From: Pseudomonas fluorescens Q2-87 | GTDB taxonomy: Bacteria > Pseudomonadota > Gammaproteobacteria > Pseudomonadales > Pseudomonadaceae | NCBI RefSeq assembly: GCF_000281895.1 | Contig: NZ_CM001558.1 | Coordinates: 3,042,556 to 3,106,555, forward strand | Length of the DNA stretch: 64,000 nt | Direction: 5' to 3' | Shown: positions 34,706 to 43,123 of the stretch, in pieces | Position numbering within the stretch: position 1 is the stretch's first letter | Layout: the number at the start of each line of letters is the position of its first letter | Made by a program: the position numbers and the translations under genes | The notes under the pieces: model-generated | Told to the model about the DNA's origin: nothing | The model's database searches: none | The model's input: only the letters and a program-made list of their open reading frames with translations

Positions 34706-35818
34706 ATGGAGCTGCTCAACGCCAGCAAACTGGTGGCTGCCTACACCCTGGGCATGGCAAGCGACGGCCGTGAATCCCTGGTGGTGGTGGCCAAGGGGAC
34801 CTTCGGTCTTCCGTTGGACGGTCGCGCCGCGACCCTCGCTGAGATGCAGCAACCGCTGCTGATGGCTGACACTTTTATTGGCGAACCCGGCCTCAGCGCG
34901 CCTTTGCAGGAAATGGATTTCGCCCCGGTCAAGCCATTCTGCGATGTGCTGGTGCGTGGCAAGGCCTATGCGCCAGGCGGACGGCCGGTCACACAGTTGA
35001 CCGCAGGCATTCGTGTTGGTCAGATGACCAAGGCCTTTTCCGTCCTTGGCCCTCGGCAATGGCAACCAGGACTGTTGGGCGCTTCTCCCGGCTTACCGCA
35101 GCCCTTCACCGAGCAGGACATCTCTTATGCCCAGGCCTTCGGCGGCAGCCATCCGGTGGCGAACGAGCCCGACATGCGTCACTGCTACCCAGCCAATCCG
35201 ACCGGTCGCGGCTGGTATCCGCACCGTTTGAGCAGTGCTGACATCGTGGGCACGCCGATGCCGAACACCGAGGAATTGGGCAAGGCGATCGACAGCCCCT
35301 CTGGCGACTTTCGTCCGATGGCCCTCGGCCCGGTCGGCCGTAGCTGGCCGCAACGCGCCCGCTTCGCCGGCACCTACGACGATGCCTGGTTGGCCGACTG
35401 CTTTCCGTTTTTGCCAGGGGACTTCGACAATCGCTACTTCCAGGCGGCCCCTGACGACCAGCAGGTTCCTTACCTGCGTGGCGGCGAGAATGTACAGCTG
35501 CTCAACCTCACCCCCCAAGAGCGGGCAGGTTTTCGCATTCCCGAAATGGCTGTGCCGGTGACTTTCTTTCTGAAAAAAGGCGGTCATGAGACTGTGCAGG
35601 CGGTGATTGACACCTTGCTGATCGACACCGACGCTCGCCAGGTGCAGTTGACGTGGCGAGTCGCTCGTCCGCTACGGCGTAACATTTTCGAGATTGCCCA
35701 GGTGCTGGTCGGCACTATGTCGACAGCGTGGTGGCGTGCCCGTGAACTGGGCAAGGATTACTACCCGTCGCTTGGCGCCTTGGTGAAAGCCAAGCGCGCC
35801 CCCGAGGAGACGAACTGA
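34706..35818 (+). CDS. DUF2169 domain protein (type VI effector adaptor)
   Basis: A 370-residue soluble protein with the DUF2169 layout: LVVVAKGTFGLPLDGR near the start, FAPVKPFCDVLVRGKAYAPGG, then QAFGG and YPANPTGRGW. DUF2169 proteins bind PAAR-type effectors and load them onto VgrG. Here it lies between vgrG and the PAAR-like toxin gene, as expected for the adaptor of that toxin. Its stop overlaps the next start (TGATG). Confidence 0.85.
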   Translation: MELLNASKLVAAYTLGMASDGRESLVVVAKGTFGLPLDGRAATLAEMQQPLLMADTFIGEPGLSAPLQEMDFAPVKPFCDVLVRGKAYAPGGRPVTQLTAGIRVGQMTKAFSVLGPRQWQPGLLGASPGLPQPFTEQDISYAQAFGGSHPVANEPDMRHCYPANPTGRGWYPHRLSSADIVGTPMPNTEELGKAIDSPSGDFRPMALGPVGRSWPQRARFAGTYDDAWLADCFPFLPGDFDNRYFQAAPDDQQVPYLRGGENVQLLNLTPQERAGFRIPEMAVPVTFFLKKGGHETVQAVIDTLLIDTDARQVQLTWRVARPLRRNIFEIAQVLVGTMSTAWWRARELGKDYYPSLGALVKAKRAPEETN

Positions 35819-36855
35819 TGACTGCCCTTTGCATCATCGGTTCGGGGATGATCAGTGCTGTCGGCTTGAGCGCGCCGGCGAGCTGTGCGGCGATCCGCTG
35901 TGCCATCGACAACTTCCAGGAAACCCGCTTTCTCGACCGCGCCGGTGAATGGCTGATTGCCGCCAGCGTGCCTCTGGAACAGCCCTGGCGCGGCCGCACC
36001 AAGCTGATCAAGATGGCTGCCCGCGCCATTGCCGAGGCATTGCAGAGCACTCCCGGCATCGACCCGGAAAAGACGCCGCTGCTGCTGGGGCTGGCGGAAG
36101 CCGAGCGTCCCGGTCGCCTCGCTGGTCTCGACCAGGGGCTGCGGCACGCCATCGAAGCCGAACTGGGCGTCCGTTTTCATCCTGGTTCCTGCGTCATCGC
36201 GCGGGGCCGGGTCAGTGCCGCCGTGGCCCTGCTCAACGCGCGTGCGTTGATACATCAAGATGGCCATCGTCACGTGATCATTGCCGGTGTCGACTCCTTC
36301 CTTAATGGAGCGACGCTGGCCGCCTTCGAAGAACGCGAACGGCTGCTTACCAGCGAGAATTCAAACGGTTTTATCCCCGGCGAAGGTGCCGCAGCGGTGG
36401 TGCTGGCCGCTCCCGTCGCCCGCGAAGAGCCGCAATTGGCCTGCATCGGCCTGGGGTTCGGCGTGGAACGGGCCACGGTGGAAGCTGAAGACATTCCCCT
36501 GCGCGCCGAAGGCCTGACTCAAGCGGTACGGGCGGCCCTGAGCGAAGCCGGCTGTGGGTTGGAGCAAATGGATTATCGGCTCACCGACATCTCCGGCGAG
36601 CAGTACTACTTCAAGGAAGCCTCCCTGGCCCTCAGCCGGACCCTGCGTGTGCGCAAAGAGTTCTTCCATCTCTGGCACCCGGCCGACTGCATCGGCGAAG
36701 TCGGCGCCGCCATCGGCCCGGCCATGCTCGCCGTGGCGTTGGCCGCCAGTCGCAAGGGTTACGGCGAAGGCCCGAATATCTTCTGCCATCTCGGCAACGA
36801 CGCCGGCGAACGCGCCGTTGCATTGCTCAGTTACCTGACTGTGAGGGCTGCGTAA
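35818..36855 (+). CDS. Ketosynthase-fold protein lacking catalytic residues
   Basis: A 345-residue thiolase/ketosynthase-fold protein with recognisable scaffold: IIGSGMISAVGLSAPASCAA, VIIAGVDSFLNGATLAAFEERERLL and FIPGEGAAAVVLA. The catalytic triad is gone. The cysteine position falls in VIARGRVS with no Cys, the first His motif reads DISGEQYYF, and the second reads CIGEVGAAIG in place of GH..AA. It is therefore unlikely to condense acyl groups and probably acts as a structural or loading partner. It is coupled to the flanking DUF2169 and PAAR genes by one-base overlaps. Confidence 0.8.
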   Translation: MTALCIIGSGMISAVGLSAPASCAAIRCAIDNFQETRFLDRAGEWLIAASVPLEQPWRGRTKLIKMAARAIAEALQSTPGIDPEKTPLLLGLAEAERPGRLAGLDQGLRHAIEAELGVRFHPGSCVIARGRVSAAVALLNARALIHQDGHRHVIIAGVDSFLNGATLAAFEERERLLTSENSNGFIPGEGAAAVVLAAPVAREEPQLACIGLGFGVERATVEAEDIPLRAEGLTQAVRAALSEAGCGLEQMDYRLTDISGEQYYFKEASLALSRTLRVRKEFFHLWHPADCIGEVGAAIGPAMLAVALAASRKGYGEGPNIFCHLGNDAGERAVALLSYLTVRAA

Positions 36856-37943
36856 TGGCCAACCAAGTCTTCGCCAATAATATGGAAATTTCCTGCAAGG
36901 CGGCGGACGGCAAGTCGATTGCCTGCTTCCCGGATGTCTGCTTCACCCCGCCCCAGGCCCCGCCCACCCCGCTCGGTGTGCCCATCCCTTATCCCAATAC
37001 CGGTATGGCGAAGGACACGGCCAAGGGAAGTCGGACGGTGAAGATCACCCGTAAAGAAGTCATGCTTAAAGACAGAAGTTACTTTAAGACCAGCTATGGC
37101 GATGAGGCCGGCTGTGCGCCGAAGAAGGGCGTGATTACCGGTAAGATCAAGGGCAAAGTGTACTTCACCTCTTGGTCGATGGATGTGAAGTTCGAAGGCC
37201 TGAACGTTGTGCGGAACATGGATCTGACCACACATAACCATGCATCGCTCCCCGGAAACACACCGACCTGGCCCTATTTGGACGAAGCGGCCTTCGCCGA
37301 CGATAGTGATCATGCCTGTGCCCCGCTGGCTAAAAAACTCAAGACCCACTGCGAAAAGCACGTTAAACGGACCAAGAAAGGCCAGTTAAAAAGGAAGTCA
37401 TCAAAGGACGCCATGTGTGCCGATCGTAAATGTAAGGCCGCGATGAAGTGTTCTCTATCACCCTATTCCCCCTCGAATTGCTGCGATGGGAAAACCCCCC
37501 ATCATGTAATACCTAAGCACTGCATCCAGAAGCCTAATCAAGGAAACTCTTCCAACCCTGACGTATATACCGGCTGCGAGGGCTATAACTCCAAATTAGC
37601 CCCGTGTGTATGCGTGTCTGGACATGACAAGAGCACCGGGCAGCACAAAAAAGTGCACGACATATTCGACAAGGCCGAGGATAAAAACCTCGTTAACGGC
37701 AAGGCTGGGACCTGGACTTATGAGGCCGCAGCAAATAGCGGAGCAACGGCGGTCAGCCAAGTATTACGATGCGACCCGAAATGTACACGGTCCCAGTTGG
37801 ATGCTTATCACCAGCAGCCCAATAGATCGGCGGTTCCTCCGAAAAGCCCCAACATCAGCAATACCACCAATCTACGTGCTGACAGCAGCGGAAACAGGAC
37901 CCCGGAAAACTTCTCAACAGTTGCCAGCGGCACATTTGGATAA
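36855..37943 (+). CDS. PAAR-like (DUF4150) effector with GHH/HNH-type nuclease end
   Basis: A 362-residue type VI effector. Residues 1-130 form a PAAR-like tip (DUF4150): VFANNMEISCKAADGKSIACFPDVCFTPPQAPPTP, later VVRNMDLTTHNHAS. The C-terminal part has many cysteines and the motif GKTPHHVIPKHCI followed by CVCVSGHDKS-GQHKKVHDIFD, typical of the GHH2 branch of HNH/endonuclease VII toxins. It should cut DNA in rival cells. The final 60 residues are low-complexity. Codon use becomes AT-richer through the toxin part, indicating an exchangeable module. The next gene is the probable immunity gene. Confidence 0.85.
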   Translation: MANQVFANNMEISCKAADGKSIACFPDVCFTPPQAPPTPLGVPIPYPNTGMAKDTAKGSRTVKITRKEVMLKDRSYFKTSYGDEAGCAPKKGVITGKIKGKVYFTSWSMDVKFEGLNVVRNMDLTTHNHASLPGNTPTWPYLDEAAFADDSDHACAPLAKKLKTHCEKHVKRTKKGQLKRKSSKDAMCADRKCKAAMKCSLSPYSPSNCCDGKTPHHVIPKHCIQKPNQGNSSNPDVYTGCEGYNSKLAPCVCVSGHDKSTGQHKKVHDIFDKAEDKNLVNGKAGTWTYEAAANSGATAVSQVLRCDPKCTRSQLDAYHQQPNRSAVPPKSPNISNTTNLRADSSGNRTPENFSTVASGTFG

Positions 37944-37952
37944 GGAGCAACC

Positions 37953-38861
37953 ATGACATCATCCAGGCATTATTTCATTGATGGCTTCACTCCCACCAAG
38001 GGACTCCTGGGCGCAGTAGCCTTTCCATATGCACTCAAAGGCGAGGACACGGAGTACACCACGTTCTATACGACCGTCGACGGACAGTGGGCGCAGCAAA
38101 AATTCGACTTTGACAGCCGCTCAATCACCTATTTGATACAGGGCGAATATCGAGCATGGTGGATACTCGGAAAGCGCGGAGAAGTGGTTGAGATCAAACA
38201 GGGAACCCCCTCCTTCGAGTTGATCGCTGACGCAGGGACCGGCGGCGAGAAATTAGGTTACATGAACAAAATTACCGTTATCGACGGGGAACTACACGCC
38301 TGTGGCTATAGCCGGCAGGTGTACCGTCGAAGTAATGGGATATGGGCGCATATGGACCAGGGGCTGATCTATATCGGCACAGAAGATGGCATAAGCCTGG
38401 AATCCATGGCGGGCCATTCCAAAAGTGACATTCATGCCGTTGGCAATGCGGGTGAGATATGGTTTTTTGATGGCTCACTCTGGAGGCAATGCGATAGTCC
38501 AACGAACGTCGATCTGAATGAAGTGGCGACGTTCGACCAGGACAAGTACATCGCATGTGGCGATGATGGGGTGATATTAGTCGGATCGAAAGATTGTTGG
38601 AAAGTTATCCAGAATGATGAAGTCGAAGGTGACCTATGGGGGGCTGTTTCCTTTCAAGATGTACTTTATGTCGCCGGATTCGAAGGGATAGGCGTCATAG
38701 ATAACAATCAGGTGAAAAAACTCGCCATCCCAGGCGTGAAGAAAATGGATGGTTATCGCCTTCGGACATGTGGCGATTATCTATGGTCCATTGGTAACGA
38801 TCAGATAATGCGATTTGACGGGACTCACTGGGCAGAAATCATTTGCCCTGACAATATATGA
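37953..38861 (+). CDS. Probable immunity protein with beta-propeller-like repeats
   Basis: A 302-residue soluble protein lying nine bases after the toxin stop, with AGGAG before its start. It contains repeated short beta motifs (WWILGKRGEVVEI, HAVGNAGEIWFFDGSLWRQC, IACGDDGVILVGS, LYVAGFEGIGVID), suggestive of a beta-propeller. Position directly after a nuclease effector and its lower GC content argue for the cognate immunity protein. Immunity proteins against GHH2 toxins are diverse, so the family cannot be named. Confidence 0.65.
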   Translation: MTSSRHYFIDGFTPTKGLLGAVAFPYALKGEDTEYTTFYTTVDGQWAQQKFDFDSRSITYLIQGEYRAWWILGKRGEVVEIKQGTPSFELIADAGTGGEKLGYMNKITVIDGELHACGYSRQVYRRSNGIWAHMDQGLIYIGTEDGISLESMAGHSKSDIHAVGNAGEIWFFDGSLWRQCDSPTNVDLNEVATFDQDKYIACGDDGVILVGSKDCWKVIQNDEVEGDLWGAVSFQDVLYVAGFEGIGVIDNNQVKKLAIPGVKKMDGYRLRTCGDYLWSIGNDQIMRFDGTHWAEIICPDNI

Positions 38862-38907
38862 AACCCGTTTGCGCATGCGAGGGTGAAATTATCGCCCCTA
38901 CTCAGGG

Positions 38908-40191
38908 ATGGTCCCTCGGAGTTATTCTGAATTGAACACCGAACTTTCGTTCCTAGTAGACCAACACGCCGAAGAAGCCAGCTTCCTCGCCGTCCTGCGT
39001 GACTATGCCCTACGCGCACCGCACTACGACATCGAGCACCTCGACAACCTCGATAACCGCCTCGACGCCCACCTCGACGGCTTGCGAATCGCCGAACACA
39101 CAGGTCTTGAAACGCTGCTGTCCCAACTCGGTCCACACGCCATCGGCGAGATGTTCGCCAGTGTGGTGCTGGCTTTCGAGGCAGGTAACGCGCAGCTGTT
39201 GTCGCGGCTCAGCGAGCACTTGCGAAGCGCTGAGGATACAGAGCGCGGTTATCTGATGGCCTTGGGATGGCTCGACTGGGAGCGGATATCGCCCTGGATC
39301 GACCGTATGCTCGCCGCCTCCGATCCGCTGTTCCGACGCCTAGGCTTGGCTGCCTGCGGGATGCATCGGCGCGATCCAGGTTCTGCCCTGCCGACCGAGC
39401 TGTCCCTGGCCGACCCCTGCGTGATGGCGCGTGCCGCAAGAACTGTCGGCGAACTGCGCCGGCGTGACCTGCTGCCGATACTTCGGACCCACCGCCTGCA
39501 CCCGGATGCGCCCACGCGCTTCTGGGTCAATTGGGCCGCCGCGCAGATGGGCGACGAACAAGCACTGGAACCGCTGCGCCAGTTCGCCGAGCAGCCAGGA
39601 GCGTTCCAATATCGTGCGCTCGGCGTGTCGTTGGCTTGGCAACAGCGTGAGGCCAGCATCGCCTGGATACGCCAGTTGGTACAAAATCCGGCGCAGCGGC
39701 GCAGCGGCATCCAGGCACTGGGGCTGCTGGGCGATCCGGTCTGTGTGCCCTGGCTGATTCAGCAGATGAGCGACCTTCCCTGCTCACGGGTCGCCGGTGA
39801 AGCCTTCAGCCTGATCACCGGAGCTGACCTTGCGCTGCTCGATCTGGAATTGCGCGATCTGCCGGATTTCGATGCCGGGCCGAATGACGATCCTGAGGAT
39901 CCCAATGTTGCCATGGACCCTGATGAGGACCTGCCCTGGCCCGACCCGCAGGCGATCGAAGTCTGGTGGCGGGGCCATGGCGCGGATTTCCAGGCAGGCA
40001 CCGGCTATGTGCTGGGTTTAGCGCAGAGCGAACGCAGTTTTCAGCTGGCCCTTGTCCACGGCCAGCAACGCCAGCGCATCGCTGCCGCCTGCGGCATCGC
40101 GCGCTTTCGGCCAAACGAGGTGTTGTTCCCCACCAGTGCACCGGCCTGGCGGCAAAAGAAGTGGCTTGAAGCGAGGCACACGCATCCATAA
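38908..40191 (+). CDS. TIGR02270 family HEAT-repeat protein
   Basis: A protein of about 427 residues built of helical HEAT-like repeats (LRRLGLAACGMHRRD, VMARAARTVGELRRRDLLPIL, RSGIQALGLLGDPVCVPWLI). It resembles the TIGR02270 family, which recurs next to type VI vgrG genes. The start is uncertain: ATG at 38908 has a poor ribosome site, while a TTG at 38932 has GGAG ten bases upstream. HEAT scaffolds suggest a protein-binding role in effector loading. It ends the island; an unrelated molybdenum enzyme follows. Confidence 0.75.
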   Translation: MVPRSYSELNTELSFLVDQHAEEASFLAVLRDYALRAPHYDIEHLDNLDNRLDAHLDGLRIAEHTGLETLLSQLGPHAIGEMFASVVLAFEAGNAQLLSRLSEHLRSAEDTERGYLMALGWLDWERISPWIDRMLAASDPLFRRLGLAACGMHRRDPGSALPTELSLADPCVMARAARTVGELRRRDLLPILRTHRLHPDAPTRFWVNWAAAQMGDEQALEPLRQFAEQPGAFQYRALGVSLAWQQREASIAWIRQLVQNPAQRRSGIQALGLLGDPVCVPWLIQQMSDLPCSRVAGEAFSLITGADLALLDLELRDLPDFDAGPNDDPEDPNVAMDPDEDLPWPDPQAIEVWWRGHGADFQAGTGYVLGLAQSERSFQLALVHGQQRQRIAAACGIARFRPNEVLFPTSAPAWRQKKWLEARHTHP

Positions 40192-40366
40192 CGCCAATCA
40201 GAGCGGCCTCAGAACGGTCGCTGGGCGTCGGGTGGAAACCTGCTGAACCGCCAGGCTCGACGGTTTATTCGCACGATCAGGCAATCATCCGCCTGGATTG
40301 TGCAAATCACCCCATCGATTGCTTTCTATAGTTAACCAGAGCCAAACCATCTGGAGCTGGTCCCTT

Positions 40367-40840
40367 ATGAGCGCCCTCAACATAAACGGCCGCGATTACA
40401 CGGTCGACGTAGACCCCACTACCCCAATCCTCTGGACCCTGCGCGACACGCTGGGCATGACCGGTACCAAGTTCGGCTGCGGTGCGGCGCTGTGTGGCGC
40501 GTGTACCGTGCACCTGGACGGCCAGGCCATTCGCTCCTGTGTAACACCGATTGCCGCCGCTGAAGGCAAGAAGATCACCACCATCGAAGCGGCCACCGAC
40601 GGCAGCGACCCGGTTGGCAGCGCTGTGCATGAAGCCTGGGTCAAGCACGACGTGGCGCAATGTGGCTACTGCCAGAGCGGCCAGATCATGAGCGCGACCG
40701 CATTCCTCAAGGCCCAGCCCAAGGGCAAGCAACCTACGGTGGCCGAAATCGACTCGGCCATGGCCGGCAATATTTGCCGCTGTGGCACCTATGCCCGTAT
40801 CCGCGCTGCGGTGGCCGATGCCGCCAAAGCCCTTGCCTGA
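40367..40840 (+). CDS. iorA: (2Fe-2S) subunit of an IorAB-type molybdenum hydroxylase
   Basis: A 157-residue small subunit of an isoquinoline-oxidoreductase-like molybdenum hydroxylase. The plant-ferredoxin cluster ligands are in FGCGAALCGACTVHLDG with a fourth Cys in SCVTP. The second cluster ligands are in CGYCQSGQIM and CRCGTY. It passes electrons from the molybdenum subunit encoded 12 bases downstream. The start at 40367 gives the typical SALNINGRDY opening. No FAD or cytochrome partner is adjacent. Confidence 0.9.
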   Translation: MSALNINGRDYTVDVDPTTPILWTLRDTLGMTGTKFGCGAALCGACTVHLDGQAIRSCVTPIAAAEGKKITTIEAATDGSDPVGSAVHEAWVKHDVAQCGYCQSGQIMSATAFLKAQPKGKQPTVAEIDSAMAGNICRCGTYARIRAAVADAAKALA

Positions 40841-40852
40841 TCGGAGCTCGCC

Positions 40853-43090
40853 ATGTTGAACGAGATTTTCCCCCAAGAAACGCCGCGCGCCTTGCAACAG
40901 ATGCTTGAGCGCGATGCTGGTGACGGCCCCGCTACGCTGGCCCGCCGCAGTTTCCTGAAGATCGTCGGTATCGGTGGGCTGGCGCTAGGCGCCTTTCCTC
41001 ACTTGGCCCTGGCACAGCAGGCCGGCGATGGCCAGGCAGTGCTCAAGCCGACCCAGCAACCCGCGGCTTTCGTACAGATCACACCCAGTGGCGAAGTCAC
41101 CGTAACGATCAACCGCCTGGAGTTCGGCCAAGGCGTACAGACTGCCTTGCCGATGATTCTCGCCGAAGAGCTGGATGCCGACTGGAGCCTGGTGCGCACG
41201 CGCAACGGCAGCAATGACGCCGCCTACATGGACCCCAGCTTCGGCATCCACCTCACCGGCGGCTCCAATTCGATCAAGAATAGCTACACCCAGTACCGCG
41301 AACTCGGTGCCCGCGCTCGCGCCATGTTGCTGGCGGCCGCCGCGGCGCGCTGGAACGTCGACGTCGCGAGCCTGACCACCGAGGCCGGCAAAGTCCTGGG
41401 CCCAGGGGGACGGCAAGCGAGCTACGGAGAACTGGCCGAAGCCGCGATGGCGATGCCGGTGCCCGAACAGGTCACGCTCAAGGACCCCAAGGATTTTCGC
41501 ATCATCGGCCAGGCCACCACCCGCATCGATGCCAAGGCCAAGAGCAGTGGCCGGCAGGATTTCGGCATTGACATGCACCTGCCGGGGCAGCTCACGGCCG
41601 TTGTTGCCCGCCCACCGGTGTTCGGTGCCAGGATCGCTTCTTTGGATGACAGTGCCGCTCGCGCGGCCAAAGGCGTGAAAGCGGTGTTTCGTGTGCCGCT
41701 GGACCGTGGCGCTGAAGGCGTGGCTGTCGTCGCCGAAAGCTATTGGCAAGCCAAGACGGCCCGCGATGCGCTGAAAGTGGAATGGGACGTGAGCCGCGTC
41801 GAAAAAGTCGACAGCGATAAACAACTGCTCCAGTACCGGGAACTGGCCGACCAGCCTGGCCCGCTTCACTTCGATGCCGACATGGCGCCCCTTGCCACTG
41901 CGCCCCATCGTCTGGACGCCGAGTTTCTCTTCCCCTATCTGGCCCATGCGCCCATGGAGCCGTTGAACTGTACGGTGCAGCTGGCCGAGGATGGCGCTCA
42001 GCTGTGGGTCGGCACCCAGTTTCCGGGAGGTGACGGCGCGGCCGCCGCCAAAGTGTTGGGCCTCAAGCCCGAACAGGTCCAGGTGAACGTGCAGACCGCC
42101 GGCGGCGGCTTCGGGCGGCGTGGCGTGCCCACCAACGACTTTGCGGTGCTCGCGTGCGAGGTGGCCAAGGGCGCCCGCGCGGCCGGGTTCAATGCCCCCG
42201 TGCGCACGCTTTGGAGCCGGGAAGACGACATCAAGGGCGGCTATTACCGGCCCATGCATTTGCACCGCGCACGCATCGGTTTCGATGACAGCGGCAAGGT
42301 CCTTGCCTGGGATCACGCCCTGGTCGGGCAATCGATTATCACCGGCACCGTGTTCGGCGGTCGTGTGAAGAACGGCATCGACCCTACCGCCACCGAAGGC
42401 TTGCGCGATCCTTATCCGCTGCCGATGCGCCTGACGGTTCATCATCCCGAACTCAACGTCCCTGTGTTGTGGTGGCGCAGCGTGGGCTCCACCCACACGG
42501 CGTTCGTCATGGAGACGCTGATCGATGAGATCGCCCGGACAACCCAGCAAGATCCGGTGGCCTACCGGATGAAACTGTTCGGTGATCAAAGCCCTCGCCA
42601 TCGCGAGGCCCTGCAACTGGCCGTGGACAAGAGCGAATATGGCAAGCGCCAATTGGCGGTGGGCCATGCCTGGGGCGTGGCGGTGCACGAGTCGTTCAGT
42701 TCAGTGGTGGCGTATGTCGTCGAGGCCTCGGTGCAGGACGGACGTCCGGTGCTGCATCAGGTCACCGCCGGCGTTCACTGCAACCTGGTCGTCAACCCGC
42801 GCAGCGTGGAAGCCCAAGTACAAGGTGCGGCGCTGATGGGCTTGTCCATGTGCTTGCCGGGGGGCGCCATCACGTTGAAGGACGGCGTCGTGCAGCAAAG
42901 CAACTTTGCCGACTTCAGCGTGCCGCGTATCACCGACATGCCGGCGTTTGCCGTGCACATCGTACCCAGCGCCGAACCGCCGACCGGAATGGGCGAACCC
43001 GGCCTGCCGGCACTGGCCCCGGCTTTTGCCAACGCCATTGCCAGCCTGACGGGCAAGCCGATACGGCAACTGCCCTTCAAGCTGGCGTGA
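40853..43090 (+). CDS. iorB: Molybdopterin-binding subunit of an IorAB-type hydroxylase
   Basis: A 745-residue xanthine-dehydrogenase-family large subunit that hydroxylates N-heterocycles or aldehydes. A twin-arginine signal (RRSFLKIVGIGGLALGAFPHLALA) starts near residue 26, directing the folded enzyme to the periplasm. Molybdopterin-domain motifs include RLEFGQGVQTALPMILAEELD, GGGFGRRG and a glutamate-containing GMGEPGLP near the C terminus, where the catalytic Glu is expected. It pairs with the iron-sulfur subunit upstream; the electron acceptor must be encoded elsewhere. Confidence 0.9.
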   Translation: MLNEIFPQETPRALQQMLERDAGDGPATLARRSFLKIVGIGGLALGAFPHLALAQQAGDGQAVLKPTQQPAAFVQITPSGEVTVTINRLEFGQGVQTALPMILAEELDADWSLVRTRNGSNDAAYMDPSFGIHLTGGSNSIKNSYTQYRELGARARAMLLAAAAARWNVDVASLTTEAGKVLGPGGRQASYGELAEAAMAMPVPEQVTLKDPKDFRIIGQATTRIDAKAKSSGRQDFGIDMHLPGQLTAVVARPPVFGARIASLDDSAARAAKGVKAVFRVPLDRGAEGVAVVAESYWQAKTARDALKVEWDVSRVEKVDSDKQLLQYRELADQPGPLHFDADMAPLATAPHRLDAEFLFPYLAHAPMEPLNCTVQLAEDGAQLWVGTQFPGGDGAAAAKVLGLKPEQVQVNVQTAGGGFGRRGVPTNDFAVLACEVAKGARAAGFNAPVRTLWSREDDIKGGYYRPMHLHRARIGFDDSGKVLAWDHALVGQSIITGTVFGGRVKNGIDPTATEGLRDPYPLPMRLTVHHPELNVPVLWWRSVGSTHTAFVMETLIDEIARTTQQDPVAYRMKLFGDQSPRHREALQLAVDKSEYGKRQLAVGHAWGVAVHESFSSVVAYVVEASVQDGRPVLHQVTAGVHCNLVVNPRSVEAQVQGAALMGLSMCLPGGAITLKDGVVQQSNFADFSVPRITDMPAFAVHIVPSAEPPTGMGEPGLPALAPAFANAIASLTGKPIRQLPFKLA

Positions 43091-43123
43091 TGATTTGGCC
43101 TGGCATCGGCCTTTGGTACGCCG

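Noticed and set aside
35093-35587. Antisense frame over the DUF2169 gene
   Set aside because: Shadow of a well-supported coding gene without ribosome site.
40985-42688. Long open frame antisense to the molybdenum subunit
   Set aside because: It mirrors the codon bias of iorB, has no recognisable domain, and the plus-strand gene is certain.
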